Assembly (NCBI RefSeq): GCF_000165425.1
Contig: NW_001798997.1
Span: 124,001-188,000, forward strand
Length of the DNA: 64,000 nt
Origin: Paramecium tetraurelia
Lineage: Eukaryota; Ciliophora; Oligohymenophorea; Peniculida; Parameciidae
Direction of reading: 5' to 3'
Position 1 is the stretch's first letter. Each line of letters opens with the position of its first letter. A model generated the notes under the pieces. That model searched no databases and was not told the DNA's origin. It saw nothing but the letters and a program-made list of their open reading frames with translations. This document shows positions 23,401 through 36,874 of this stretch, in pieces. A program made the translations under genes and the position numbers.

Positions 23401-25432
23401 TCACTTAATTAATTTATTATTAACCCATCTTCCTTCTACAATCTTTTGATTCTTTGTATGAAATAGGCCAAATCCATTTATATAATCTTTCAAAAATTGA
23501 CCGCAAAACTTTTCCCCATTAGACAAGTAAAGTGTTCCTTACCCTTCTTTGTTATCGTCATTAAATTCTCCTTCATATTTGGTCCAAAAACTACATTAAA
23601 ATATAGATTTACTCTTCAATATGATCGAAATCTTGATAATTGAATGGCTCATTCAACTGAGATGCCATTTCATTATACAATACTCCATAACCTTAAAATT
23701 TATCTTGATTCCACGATCCTTTATAAGCAGGATTACCATTTGAATAATAAAGAGTACCTATAAAATTTTAATAAATTAAGATACCATAGCCGTGCATATG
23801 ATTAAACTGCCAGTTTCCATCATAATATCCTCCATCTTTATAATAAAAGATCCCTTGTCCATGTCTCATCCCATTGAATTTATAACCATTATATTTAGAA
23901 CCATCTTGGTACTATTCATTTACGAAGATTTCTCCTTAAGAGGAAAATCCAGAGATATGAGGTTATGGTTGTTGTTGGGGAAGATCAAAAGGGATTGAAA
24001 ATTGTTATTAGGATTCTTTCACATTAATATTGCTAAGCTTTAACTAAAAGTTTTTATTAACATGTTGATCAGTGTGATCTTGTAATGGTAAATTTGATGA
24101 TCTATTAGTGAAATTGTCATCATTCTCAGTATTGTCTATATTTTCATCGATTTTTGATGGTTTCGAAATTTATTAAGAGTAAATGACCTATTAAACAAAG
24201 TCAGAATTGTCAGGTTGGTTAGGCTGAACCACATCCTCCTGCATTCTACTGGCCATAGTAGAATTCGTATTTGATTGTTCAGTAATAATTTCTCTTAGAG
24301 ACGGCTTCTTAGCATTTGTATTAGATTTCGAACTTTTGATTTATTTCATGATTGGAACAGTTTACTATTAATTTTGTACAATGGATTGATGTTGTGAATG
24401 TTATGAGATGGAACATTATTATTAATCTAATGGATTAAATGATCTAAGCTAATATTTAAAATTAGTAATTGATGCTTATTCCTAATATTTTTAGTCTAAT
24501 AATTTAGACAAGACCACAAAATCAGGTCTTTATGTTTCTTAGATTGATAACATAGATTGGATGACCTCAAATAATTAGGGTTACACAAGAGTGTTTAATT
24601 GATGTAATTTGGTTAGTAGTACCTCTTCAACTAAATACAATTATTTGTAGCAATCAACAATTGGGGTTTTTAGAATACACTATAACATGCACATTCCAAG
24701 TGTGAATACATCACTCTTGTAAGGGTTATGTTGGGGTTGAAATTCCTTTTATCTTAGAGCCATAGTTTGTTAAGGTGATAGAAATAGATCATTGAGTTTA
24801 TTATTTTAGAAGAGCTGTTAAAAGTTCGTGGATTACTCATAAAGAGAAGGATCACATATTTTAGGAGGTAAGTATAAGGTTTTTGATGAGATATGTTCAT
24901 GCGAAATGGATTTATTTTATAAGTCTTCTAGTGCTCTAACATATCCAAACAAAACCGCCCAATAATCTTGGGATGACAACTAAGTTGCAGATAATTGGGA
25001 ATTTGGATGCTCAATCAAAACATAGATTTTAAAAAATTGGCTACAAACTTATTGATCTTGGGTAGTGTAGATGTCAAGAATTTTGAGAATGTATTGATTT
25101 TGAATTAATTATTGCTTATTTTCGAATTATTTTTTATTTTTCTTAAAAAGAGTCTCATCAGTGTAGGTGTACTCTTTCAAAATAAGTTTGACTTTAGGAT
25201 TTGATTTATTGACTAGGACTGTACAATCTCCAAATTCTAAATTGATTGATTGAATTACATTCATCTCTTGTTTTGGTTGGTTGATATTCAGAATACAATT
25301 AGGCGAGCTTAGTGGATTCTTAGCTATTATTATTTCCCATTCAAAATTAACGAATATTTAATAATAATGATTACAATTCTGAAGAATATTTTATAATATA
25401 TGTTGTACTTTTGGGTTTTAGTACAACTGCAT
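23401..25432 (-). CDS. Pseudokinase-like domain fused to C-terminal MORN repeats
   Basis: About 660 aa. Introns of 27 and 22 nt in the MORN part make the repeats regular. The N-terminal 300 residues have a kinase-lobe look (VKLILKEY, YKSDVFTLGMCMLQCI, QRPDFVVLSKLL) but no HRD and no DFG, so they are probably catalytically dead. A Gln/Ser/Asn-rich linker leads to about five MORN repeats (YNGYKFNGMRHGQGIFY, GYYDGNWQFNHMHGYGTLYY, YKGSWNQDKFQGYGVLY, YEGEFNDDNKEGQGTLY). MORN repeats bind membranes or scaffold the cortex. The start at 25432 is in frame, but ATG at 25264 is an alternative. Confidence 0.78.
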
Positions 25433-25438
25433 CCCTAT

Positions 25439-25648
25439 TCATATGTTTAGATCAAGAATATAATTAACAATATCCATCATATGTTATCTCTCTTTTAACT
25501 CATTTGTCCCTAATTCCATTTGTTGATGATAGACAAAGGATGTTGCTTTCAATATTTAAAAACTTATCTCCTCAATGTATTATTGCTTTGGTTTGGATTT
25601 ACTTAATACTGAAAACTGCAATAATAGTGTCCATGATGTTTCTAGCAT
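25439..25648 (-). CDS. Small helical ORF upstream of the pseudokinase-MORN gene
   Basis: 69 aa, ATG to TGA, protein-like composition (IEEISFQILKATSFVYHQQ). It lies in the same frame as, and only 6 bp before, the proposed start of the MORN gene, separated by a single TGA. It could be a short independent gene or a 5' exon whose junction I could not find. Confidence 0.35.
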
Positions 25649-25818
25649 TATAAAGAATTTTAATGAATATGTAGAAAGGTTACTTACAATTTCTTATTGG
25701 ATTAAGCGAAATATTTGGTAATACTTTTTGGATATCTGTGTTTAAGAGACACTATCAAGATTGTAATATTAAATGAAGTACTTACATTTATAGTAATAAT
25801 GAATATTATTTATAATTA

Positions 25819-26232
25819 ATGAGATCACTTTCTTAGGCTTGTATCACTGAAAATTCAGAGAACATTGAAAAGTTCATCTTCAAACAAAAGAAATTAGTCA
25901 CCTTGAGGTCAGACTCACCTACTCTATCCAAAAGACTTAGTCAATAGCCAATTCTCGTATAATCTGATTCACCTCTTAAAAAACATAAAACTTGCAGTAG
26001 TGAAATTCCCTTGAGTAATGGGAAAATGTTCTTGAAGGATGGCAAGATCCTGTTCTTGAAGTAAAAGCTGCCTAAATTGGAGTTACCATAAACAAAATGT
26101 AAATTTGACCCAAAAGTTGAGATCCTCAAATGGATACAAACAAATAAGAGCATTTCTCCACTAAAGAAAAGAGTTGCCTTTAGGGCTATTAAAGAATCTA
26201 ATGGCTAAAACAGGAAATCATTAATCTTTTGA
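25819..26232 (+). CDS. Hypothetical basic protein
   Basis: 137 aa in one exon. Rich in Lys, Ser and Leu, with a patch SPLKKHKTCSS and a C-terminal SPLKKRVAFRAIKES segment, which have the look of phosphorylated or nuclear-targeting stretches. No domain recognised. Flanked by short AT-rich gaps. Confidence 0.6.
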
Positions 26233-26499
26233 TTATCATTTATCAATTAATTAACTACAGAATTAGAATATTTAACAGTTCCCTTGACATTCGATATTGT
26301 ATTATGTATTGTCCAATAAAGATAAAACAATAATCATCAAAAATCATGTCAAATATACAAGTTAGAAATTGTCATTAATAATAAACATTATAATCTATAG
26401 TGAAACCTCTTAGTTTTATATGGCAATAGTATGAGTCTTCTCATTTGATATATTAAATAAATTGTTAACATATTTTTAATCAAATATTTATATTATTTA

Positions 26500-27638
26500 A
26501 TGGATTATTACAAGATTTTAGAAATTAATCGTGATGCTTCAGCTTCAGAAGTTGCCAAAGCCTACAATAAGCTTTCTTTAAAATGGCATCCAAAGTTGAG
26601 TAAGTTAGATCACAATACTACTTATCATCATTTTTGCTTAATTTCAGAAGCCTACGAAGTATTATCTGATCGTAATGATATTTAATAACCAAATTAGCTA
26701 TCAAAAGGACATTCTATGATAAGTATGGAGAAGAGAAGTTGAAAGAAGGATTCTTTGCAAATGGAAGTAAATAAGTTATTGATTTCATTAGACCTCAAGG
26801 GCGGTTACAGTTTTGCAGGCAATCCTTTTGAAATATTTGAAAAGTTTTTTGGGACATCCAATCCATTTGCTCAACTAATAGGTAACTATGAACCCTCATT
26901 CATTTAGATACCAATGGATCAGAAAATCACGGCACTCTCTTTAGTCATGCATTTGGAGGATAGAATTTTCCAGGAATTCCAGGACCTCAAGATCTTGAGA
27001 TCTAAGTAGAGTGTACCCTACATGAATTGTATAATGGTTGTGCAAAAACAGTCTCATATTAGAGATAAGTGCTGAATAAAGATGGAATCACAACTCGTTA
27101 AATTATGGAAACTAAGTATTCATTTCAGACTGACATCTATTAGAGAAATTAAAATTGATCGTGGAATTGAAACTGGGTAGAAGATAGTCTACAAAGAATT
27201 AGGTAATGAAGCGGCTGGATTTAAGTCATCTGATTTGATTTTCTTAATCAAAGAAACTGCGCATCCAACTTTTAAGAGAAAAGGGAATGACCTATTGTAT
27301 ATTGCAAAAATTAATTTGGCCAATGCAATAGCTGCAGATCCGATACAGATAATAACATTGGACAATAGAAAATTGCAGGTGCCAGTTGATTAAATCATTA
27401 GGTATTGTAATTTATTATAATTCATAGTCCCAAGTATGTGAAGATGATTGAAAGTGAAGGAATGCCTGTCTTTTAATAGGATGAAGTGAAAGTATCAATT
27501 TTGATTCATTTTTAGGATTTCGGTAAACCATAAACATTTGGAAATTTGTACATTAGATTTGATATCCAATTCCCAGAAGATCTAACAGAAAGTTAAAAAA
27601 ATAGAATCAAAAATATTTTATTAGAAGGTTAATAATGA
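26500..27638 (+). CDS. Type II J-protein, DNAJB13/radial spoke RSP16-like
   Basis: 327 aa with six introns (26, 25, 26, 28, 26 and 24 nt; first at 26672-26697) that sum to an exact frame. N-terminal J domain MDYYKILEINRDASASE .. AYEVLSDPIKRTFYDKYGEE, a short G/F region (NPFEIFEKFFGTSNPFAQ), then the two beta-barrel client domains (LEIQVECTLHELYNGCAK, IDRGIETGQKIVYKELGNE, TLDNRKLQVPVDQII) and GNLYIRFDIQFP at the end. The HPD motif that stimulates Hsp70 is HPK (Lys codon 26593-26595). Loss of HPD is also a property of DNAJB13, the axonemal radial-spoke protein, so a ciliary structural role is the best inference. Confidence 0.85.
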
Positions 27639-27850
27639 TTAATATTAATTATCATCATTATCATTATTTAATTACTCTCTACTTTTTTTATTAATTTTAA
27701 TTATATAGATATATATAGATTGATCAATAATTTACTAAATATTCTTAGATCTTCTTATATTTTATTCATCATTATATATAATTTTAATAAAATAATATTT
27801 TAACTTTAAGAATATGAATTCACAAATAATAATTAAAGATATATAACATC

Positions 27851-30800
27851 TCAATACTCGTCAATAGTATCTTTTGTGTCCAGTTAAACCATATATCTGA
27901 CCTTCACTTTGGTCTCATCATAGACTATGTATTCATTGTGCTAAAGTTAAAAGCGAACTGGATTTCCTTCCTTATCCTTCTTCTTAGGTTATGGATAGTC
28001 AATGCATTATCCAACAGGCACCTTACATCCATTTGACAAAATCACTGACTAGTTGTAATCAGGTCCTCGTCTTCCACATCCTTTGACAGACTAGTATTAT
28101 TCTAAAATTATTATCTGATAAAATTACTGTCTAGATTGGTAATGTATTCAGGATTATATTGATTCAAAGTTTTTCCTACAGCCACTTCGCATAATAACAT
28201 GTATCTGTATCTTTGAATTTCATCTTGCTCATCTTTCTTAGCATTATTTGATCTGTCGTAATATCCATTTTATTAGAAAAGTCCATTATATGTGTTGTAA
28301 TAGAGAGACCAATCCTCAGTATAACCAAATGACTTTTAGAACATATCTGCAAAGTAGATACCTTTTCCAAACATAGTTCCGGTATTAAAAGCCCATGGAG
28401 GTGCCACTAAATATATAGACAATAATCAATACCTCTAAGTCCTTAAGCCAGAATACCCATGAAATTTGATATTTTAGAACCATGCCATAAGAGCATTCTG
28501 TTATGTTGTTTATTGTGCTCAAATCTTTCAGCTTCTCCTCTTCTCTCAACTGCAAAGATATTGGACACCTTTGCTTGTTGGGATTAATTGATATATTAGA
28601 CTATCAATTTGAATTCAGGATGCTCTTTTGGTAGAGTAACTACTCTAACATTGAGAGCATTGAAACAATAAGTTAATGGATTAATTGTCTATTTCACAAG
28701 ATGAGCACCCAATAGGATTTTAGAAGTGATTTCAAAGTTAAGTAAGGTTTCAATTAACAACAACTTTTGATTTATTGCTTCAACTGAATCCAATGGAGGG
28801 AAGAGGTTCTGTTTTTAATTCTGTTACTGGAATGAATTCATAAAATCTGCTTGATTTATCACAAATTTCATTAAATATGTTTTGTATCTTCTTAATATCA
28901 AGATCTCCAGTTTATCTGAGTTTTTGTAGATCTTCCACACAATCTGTTAATTCATTCAAAATAGCCTTAGCTGCTTCCAATTGCTTTCTATCTAGTCTTT
29001 CAATAGGCATAGAATCCAAATCAATATGGAATTACTATAAATCCTTGTTGTACAATTTAACTTAGACAAATTGCAACATGAACCTTCTGATTGCTTTTTC
29101 TAAATTGCATTGTTAATAAGGACTCTTCTTGCTAAAATCGAATGGATTAAGTAAGGTCTTGTAATTTTTAACATTCTTGAAATTAATCAATTAATATTTT
29201 CCTGGCTTTTTCTCAAAAGGCTCTTCTCCTGATGAAACCTTCTTCCAATCATTCCCTCCAGTCTTAGAATGGAATATCTTATTGAACTCCTTAATAGCCT
29301 CTTCTGCATTTTCAAAAGGTGTCAATTGATGCTATCCACCTGTACCAATTCTTCCCCATCTTGTGAAGAGTATAAACACATTTCTGTTTATTTCATGTAA
29401 GAGTTGCATCTTATAGAAGACATTCTCCGAATAGATGCCATTTCCAATATCCACTTTAGTCATCTATAACGAATATGGACCAGATTCTTTGTCTATCCAC
29501 ACTTCAACCTTCCCAGATGAAGTAGCTCGACTATCCACTATTTTTCTTGTGTCTTATTTTGAATCATCCAATTATTCACCATTTTAATCCAAGAATTTCT
29601 AAGCATCTGCCTCAACATCAATCTCTTCCTCTACCCATTATGCTTGAGAAATAACACTGGTTGGGAGTCTAGGCTGCTTTTACTTCTTGCCTTCTTTAGC
29701 ATTCAATTTCTTAAGAACTTCAGCCATGGTTCCTGAATCTTGATCATTAGCATAATCCAAAGGAGTTCTACCAAGTTTATCAGCTTGATTGATATCAAAT
29801 TACTTTGACAATATTTACAACATCTCAATGTTTTCATATGATCCAAATTCAAGTGGCTATACCACATAATGAATAGGCGTTCTATTCTACGAATCTTGAG
29901 CGTGAAGAGCAACCTTAAACTAAGGATGATTCAATATATAGTTGACCAACTTCAAGGAATTTATTTTAATAGCTAACATTAATGATGTTTCTCCGTTCTC
30001 AGTCTTTTCATTGATATCACAACCAGCATCTGTAAATTTATTGAGGATTATCACATCCTCCAAATGATATTCCTAGATCAAGTACAAAATTGGAGTTATT
30101 TAATAATCCTTTCCTTTAACCTTAAATTTCACATTTAAATTGGTTTTCTTATCCTTCCAGTGTTATAACTCTACATCAGATACCAAGGCTTTGTACTTTT
30201 CTTACAATCTAATAGAAAATGGAGTGTTCTAATCATTGTTGTAACAATTTGGATCACTATCTGATTACAACAAATATTAAATCATTCCAAAAAAGTCATT
30301 TTGAGCAGCATAATGTAATGGAGTATTATTCTAGTCATCCTTAGCATTTCTATCTACTTGTCTGCTTGCTAATTCATCAGCAATCATTAAAGAGATCTCA
30401 TCTGTACACTACCTACCCTTTATTGAGAAAATATGGAAAAGGTTTTATTTATTTTTGTTTTACTTCTATACAATTTCATCATCTTTCACTTTCATCAATA
30501 AAGTACGAACTAGTTTGAATTGCTCCTCCATTATTGCATCTTCAATTGCCCTTTGTAAATCATAGCCATCTGAAATCAATAAGTATGCCAATCCTTACCA
30601 ACCCTATTTGATGGCTAATTTAAAATAAGAATAAGTTCCTACTGGGAATTTGGTTGATTGCAATAAATAAACTTTGACTCGTTTTTAAGTTTTGCCTTAT
30701 TGATGATTTCCATAATATGGTCTTGCTGCAACTGCAGCCATCCTTTTAATTGGAGCCTTTCCTCCATATGACTTTCTGGCAGTCTATTTGGTTCTAGCAC

Positions 30801-33800
30801 CTCCATATAGTCCATTATCATCTTCCTCTTCTCCTTAGCCTTAGTCTTCGTTTTCTTCTTCTTCTTCATCACTCGCAAATTCGTCTTCCTATTCTATTGC
30901 CTCTCCCCTTTCAATTCTCTCCTTAATCTTCTTCCTTTCCTCCCTTCTAATCTTCTCATAATCAACAACAGTTGCGTATCTATTGACATCTGCCTTATTA
31001 TCTATAAGCATGGTGCAGAAATTAGAGTGACCACATAAGAATGCCAAAGCCAGTGGAGTGTTGCCATATTTATCAGGTACATCAATGGGAGCCTTCATTT
31101 TAATCATGTATCTTCCTGAGATTACACTTCCTCTCATGGCGGCATAATGAAGAGGAGATCTTTAATGGATATCCACAGTATCAACTGAACAATGTTTATC
31201 AGCTAATACAGATGACACTGTTTCAAATGGATCAATCTCTCTAAAATCATTATCATAAGTCATTTTTGTGAATGCATAGAAGAGGGGAGTTCTCTTGTAG
31301 ATGTCTAAGGCATTAGTGTTTGCTCCATTCTTAATTAACAAATGTTCCATCTCAAAACTGGCATCTGCTTCAGAATTAGATGAATTGATAGCATGATGTA
31401 AGGCAGTCCTTTTAGACTTATCAGGGAAATTGGGATCAGCCTTAAATTTAGTTAAAAATATCCCCACAACTTTAACATTACCTTACCTTACCCAATTTTA
31501 TATTGGGACTACATCTTCCTCATTCAAATTGTTAACACTGCCTCCATTTGAGATTAGAATATCCAAGATTCCATCTAGGGTATAATTGTATCTACAAGCT
31601 ATCTAACTTGTTGGAGTATTTAATTCTTCATCCTTTACAGTGACATCAATCTTACTAATTACATACTCTAAAAATGTTTAACTGTTTTCGTTTTCTCTAC
31701 CACAAACTTGATTCATATTGCATGAATTTGCAAAAAGATGAATGGGATAAATATTTTATTAGGCAGCTTCAGTGAAGGATAATGCCTTGATTTTATTGAT
31801 TTCTTGGATGAATGAAACACTATGATAAGACTTGAAAATAAAATGAGCTATAGTATAACCTCCCTCATCAATATAAGGATGATCTGTATTCTCTTATTGG
31901 TCCTCTTTTTATTCTCTAAATTACTTTCTCTTTATGATTGATGAATTAGAGTCTGCTCCTAAATTAATGAGCAATTGATATAGCTTAATTACTACCTCTT
32001 ATAGAGCCAAACATTCTTGTTTAGACTCATTGACCAAAACATCAACTTAATCTTACTTTAAAAAGACTATAACTGGCTTATTTTTATAATAAAATGTTTT
32101 AGTGTGGTATTAATCCTTAACTTTTACAGCATTTGCTTGAGGTTTAGAAAAAATATTAGTGGATCCAAGTAATCCATTTCTTGTTTTTTAAGGATGATGA
32201 TCATCTTCATCAGAATAATCTTAATTTTCATCTTCATCTTCATCCTCAATTTCATCTTCATTTTCTTCTTCATCTTCATTACTCTCTTCTACTTGGCTTT
32301 CTTCAACTTCTAGTTCATCTTTATCACTTCCTTCTTCATTTTCATCTTCTTCTCCTCCTTCACCTTCTTCATCTTCATCTTCTTCATTTTCTTCTTCATC
32401 CTGAAGATTTTTCTTCCCATCTTTCTAATCATTATTTTTCAACTTCTTTTCTTGATTTATCTTCTCCTCCTCTTCTACTAATATCTTTTGTTTCTCTTCG
32501 AATAATTTCTATAATAAAACCGATACTTTTTTTTCATAAATTTTTGAATATTATTATTCTGCTGTGCTTGTAAATTCAGAAAATAGATAAAGTATTGGAT
32601 TCCATCCATTTTCATCATATTAATTGACAAAGGTTGGATCCACAGTCTTAATGATATTCTATAAAATAGAAAATCCCTTTTCACTTTAGAATAATCTACA
32701 TTCAATTAACTTATGCAAGATGTTTCTATCTTTTTTATCAACATAGTTAACAGAAGGAGTAGACAATTTCAATAGTAATTCAGACACTTTGAAATTCTAA
32801 CTAATTAATGATTGAATGAATGGAGTTTATCCATTATTATCTTAGACATTAACATCTGAACCTGCATTAATTAAGAGTTCAATCATCTCGTGAACTAACT
32901 CCTCATACTTATTTTTGATAACTCTTCTTTCTGCTTTGCTCATTTCATTCCATTTAGGATAAAATTACTTGGCTTCTTTTCTTGACAATAATACTGCATA
33001 ATGCAAAGGAGTCTTCTCTTATAAGTCTGCAATCTTGACATCAGCATTCTTCTCCAAAATCAAATATTTCATGTACTCAAATGAATCCACTGTAAACTTA
33101 CTCAAACTTGAAGAAATCAAAGTTCTGCCTTCATCATCTTTACAATTGACATCAGTTGTTGGATAACTCAATAACTTCTTAACAATTCCCAAATGATTCT
33201 TCTATAGAGCCACAGACAACGGAGTCAATTTCCAAGAATTTGGTAAATTTTAATCAGCTCCAGCCTTCATTAGTTCTTCTATACATTCTGGAAAACCATA
33301 AGCTGCTGCATAATGAAGAGGAGTATTCTTAGAACTGTCTGGCTAATCATATTCGGCTCCATGATAAAGTAATAAAGAAAGAATCTTTACATTTCCATTA
33401 CGTGCAGCCAAAACACAAGAAGTTCTTCCATATTTATCCTTGGCCAAAACTTTTGCTCCCTATTCAATTAAATACTTAGCTAATTCATAATGGCCATATG
33501 CACATGCAATATTTAATGGAGTCATTCTATTTTATCCTGTCAAATTAATTTTTGCTCCATTTTTTAACAAAACCTTTACAGTCTCCAAATGTCCTCCCAA
33601 ACATGCGGCATGAATTGCTGCATTTCCATCTCTATTTTTTCCATCTATATTATTAGAAGCCAATAATTCGACATTATGTGTTCTACCATATTATGCTGCC
33701 AATATCAATGGGGTGCTCTTATTTCGATCTCCCTCTCTAACATCTATACTATTATCCATTAAAAACTTAAGACAAGCTGAAGTTTATGCGACAGCAGCAT

Positions 33801-35616
33801 AATGGACAGGTTTCCTATGAAAATCATCTAAAATATTATATTCCTATGAAATTTCTAACAATTTCTATAGGCATGCATGATTTGGATTAATAGCTGCACA
33901 ATGGATTGGAGTAACTAAATAAGTTCCACCTGATTTCTTTGTGGCTGAGGGTTTCTTAATATTACCAATGCGACTGGCACTTGTGTAATTCAAAACATCA
34001 ACATGAACTTAATTAAACCCATACATATGTCCTTTATCCATTGCCATTTGAACCAAATAACCAGCTGTCTTCCAATTTCCACTTCTGACTGCTAATGCAA
34101 TTTGATCATAATATTGATGTTCCTCTCCCAATTAGGCAATCATTAACCCAAAGAATTCAGGATTAGTTTCGATTTTCAATAATCTCTCAATTTAATCCTC
34201 TGTTAAAGTATCTTCCTGATCCAAATCATAAACAAAAGCATTATTTCCTTCTCTTCCTCCTCTGCCTAAGGCCACCTTTCTCGTTCTGGAACCATAAGCA
34301 TATTAATCATTATATCCTGTTTATATTTCCTTGAGAGAACATCTAGGAGTAGTTCCCAATTTGACTTTTTCCATTGCCTTTAGAAACTTAAGCAACATAG
34401 CTTTATCTTATCTTTTAAAAATGAGTTCAATAGCATTGGCATCATTTTCAGGAGCCCATCTCTAAAAGAGATTACTAATTTTTAATGAATGAGCAAAAAT
34501 ATCATCTAATAATTTAATATTACCTGTTTGAGCAGCTCTAATCAACTCCTTATTATTCATCATGATGCTTGAATGATCAACGAATTTTGAGGATGTTCCT
34601 TCTAATTGTTCACTAGTTTACCTAATTTCTCTGTAATTGGGATTAGCTTTGCCTCTCATGAATTTTTTTGGTTGAGCAGGTTACGATTTAGATTTCTTAG
34701 CACCTGCTTTCCCTTTCTTTTTCTTTTCTTCAACTGATTGAGATTGAACTTCATTTTCTTCAAACTCTTCTTCAGATTCATCAGACTCTTCCTTTTTCTA
34801 TGCTCTACCTCTCTTGATTTATTTTTTCTAAACTGGAGGTACTTCAGGTTGAGCTTTCTTACCGGATGGAGCTTATCTAGTAGCTCTTTTCTTTTTTTAT
34901 TCTTATTCACTTTCCTCATCAGAACTCTATTCACTTTCTTACTATTTTACTTACTTTGTTGGTTTTTTATTAGTTTTCACAACCTTTTGTGCTTGCTTTT
35001 TTGTTGTTACTTACTTTTTGGGTGGTTATTCCTCAGATGATTCTTCTTCCTCAGCACTGTCTTCAGATTCAACCTTTTTTTTTGTAATTTTTTGGACTTC
35101 CTTTTTTTGAGTCTGTTCTTTTACTGCTTATTTTGTTCCTTTCTTTATTGTTTATTTTTTGGGGGGTTCCTCTTCTTCACTTTCGCTTTCAGAACTTACC
35201 TGTTTCTTTTACTACTTGGTATTGGCGGGAATTTGTTTAACGCTCTTTGCAATATCTTACAATGTATCCTATTGGAATACAAAAGATGTAACAGTTGATT
35301 TACTTCTTGGATTTGGTTTTGTGGATTTTACTTCAACATCTTCCACAATTTTACTAAAAAATAATATCTTTTCTTACGTTCTTTCCTTAACGGATAATAG
35401 TGCTTCTTATGACTCTTTGTAGACTACTTTGCCGTCCTTTTGCTTCTCCTGCTACTCCAGTCTTACTACTTTTAATTAGGATTTGTGGTCATTAGTTTTT
35501 AAATCTTCCACTACTTTGTAAAAGACTGGCTTGCCTTTTTCACTTTGTCCTAGGATCTGGTCCTTTTTGAATTGATATGCATAGTTAGGTTCTGTCTTTT
35601 ATCCACGAGTCTTCAT
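27851..35616 (-). CDS. Giant ankyrin-repeat WGR-PARP (poly-ADP-ribose polymerase)
   Basis: About 2,580 aa. The N-terminal 300 residues are Lys/Glu/Ser-rich and disordered. They are followed by a long ankyrin array (roughly 34.0-29.7 kb, many TPLHYAA-type units), interrupted by an acidic Glu/Asp tract (about 32.2-32.4 kb). A WGR domain ([15 protein letters not shown]) and the helical regulatory domain precede the ART catalytic domain. In it [22 protein letters not shown] and HNEYIVYD carry the His-Tyr-Glu triad required for poly-ADP-ribosylation. At least two 26-nt introns lie in the catalytic part (after GLR and after TNLD). WGR-PARPs act in DNA-break signalling; ankyrin-PARPs of this form occur in protists. 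At least one further intron must exist to close the frame. Confidence 0.88.
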
Positions 35617-35715
35617 TTAAGTTTATTATTAAATTAAATTAAAAATCTGATGGATTTTTGATTAAATTTTATATGGGGTATCTAAATTATTATAAATAAA
35701 TTAATAATTAAATTC

Positions 35716-36781
35716 TCAATTAATTTTCTCCAAACTTATACATTCTATTTAACTTCTCAATTCTTTAACATCCTCTTAAATGTTATCGAAAGTAGGATGG
35801 TGATTTGCATACTCAAAATTGATGGGACTGTATTCATTCAAAATTCTTCTCTAATGGAAAGGTGAAATATCTAAAGAATGAATTCCATCAAATTATTTTG
35901 AATCGAAAGAATCCAAGCCTTATATCAAATTAATAGATGGCTGAATTCTATTTGAAGGAGTACGATTCTAAATATTAATAAATGATTCGTTTTTTAAAGA
36001 ATCGTTTTTTGTATTGTCATGCTCTTCCTTTATTGATTAAATAGTCTCCAAAGGCTGATAAATCTATATCGGAGGAGGAACGTGAGGTTATTCAGAAATA
36101 GAAGACTCTTGATCATTGTCCTCGTCATCCGATTTTTCCTCCAACATACTCACTCTCTTTATATATGAATAAAATCTATTCTTCACTTAATTTTCCTATT
36201 TAATTTTAAATACTTCTTACTGGTCTTCTGTCTAACATCTTAGCAATTTCACTCCACTTTGGCCCGTAAATTCTATACTACTCCAATATTATTTTATCCT
36301 CTTGCGCTGTGAATTTTTATCGATTAATCTCTGGGTCCAAATTATTTAAAAATCTCTCTCTTATTTATTTGCTAGAACGTCCTTCCATGAACCCTTCGAT
36401 TAGCTTCCAATTTCGACCATATTACTAAACAAGTTCAAATACTTTTTTGTCCTCCTCATCCGACCATTGTTTACGCAATTTAGTCTAAAATTCTATAACC
36501 ATCCAAACTACCTTATTGGGATTGATCCTCTTCCATCTCTATTGACATTAACTTAAATTTCTCCCAGGAATTTCTTCAGAAATCTACCGCCAATTTCCAT
36601 TATATTTTCTATGCAATTCAATAAGCAAGGAGTCCTCATTAGCTTTCCAAAACTTCCCATACCTCTTCTCTGATGAACTAGAATCAGAGTCCTTGTTCTG
36701 CTTCCTAATAGACTTATTGATAGATGGCGATCTCTATTAGAACCAAAATAATTACTTTGAGTTTCCTCTCTAGCTACTCAT
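35716..36781 (-). CDS. Three-repeat Myb transcription factor
   Basis: 337 aa, introns of 27 and 25 nt. Three Myb/SANT repeats: FWKANEDSLLIELHRKY with NWRQISEEIPGRNLSQ, WSDEEDKKVFELVQQYG with NWKLIEGFMEGRSSKQ, and FTAQEDKIILEQYRIYG with KWSEIAKMLDRRPENQ then VKNRFYSYIK. The second intron lies exactly inside repeat 3 and restores it. This is the R1R2R3 c-Myb/CDC5-like arrangement for sequence-specific DNA binding in the nucleus. The acidic, Pro-containing C-terminus (EEKSDDEDNDQES) may be regulatory. Target genes unknown. Confidence 0.88.
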
Positions 36782-36874
36782 ATTTTTAATTAATTTAATC
36801 ACTGCTCAACATTGATATTTGAATTAAATCTTTAAGTGTAAACTATAATTATAAAAATGTCATCAAAAATTAAA

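Noticed and set aside
32181-32573. His/Leu-rich open frame on the plus strand
   Set aside because: It is antisense to the acidic Glu/Asp tract of the PARP gene; codon pattern belongs to the minus strand.
34738-35040. Phe/Leu-rich open frame on the plus strand
   Set aside because: Antisense of the Lys/Glu-rich N-terminus of the PARP gene.
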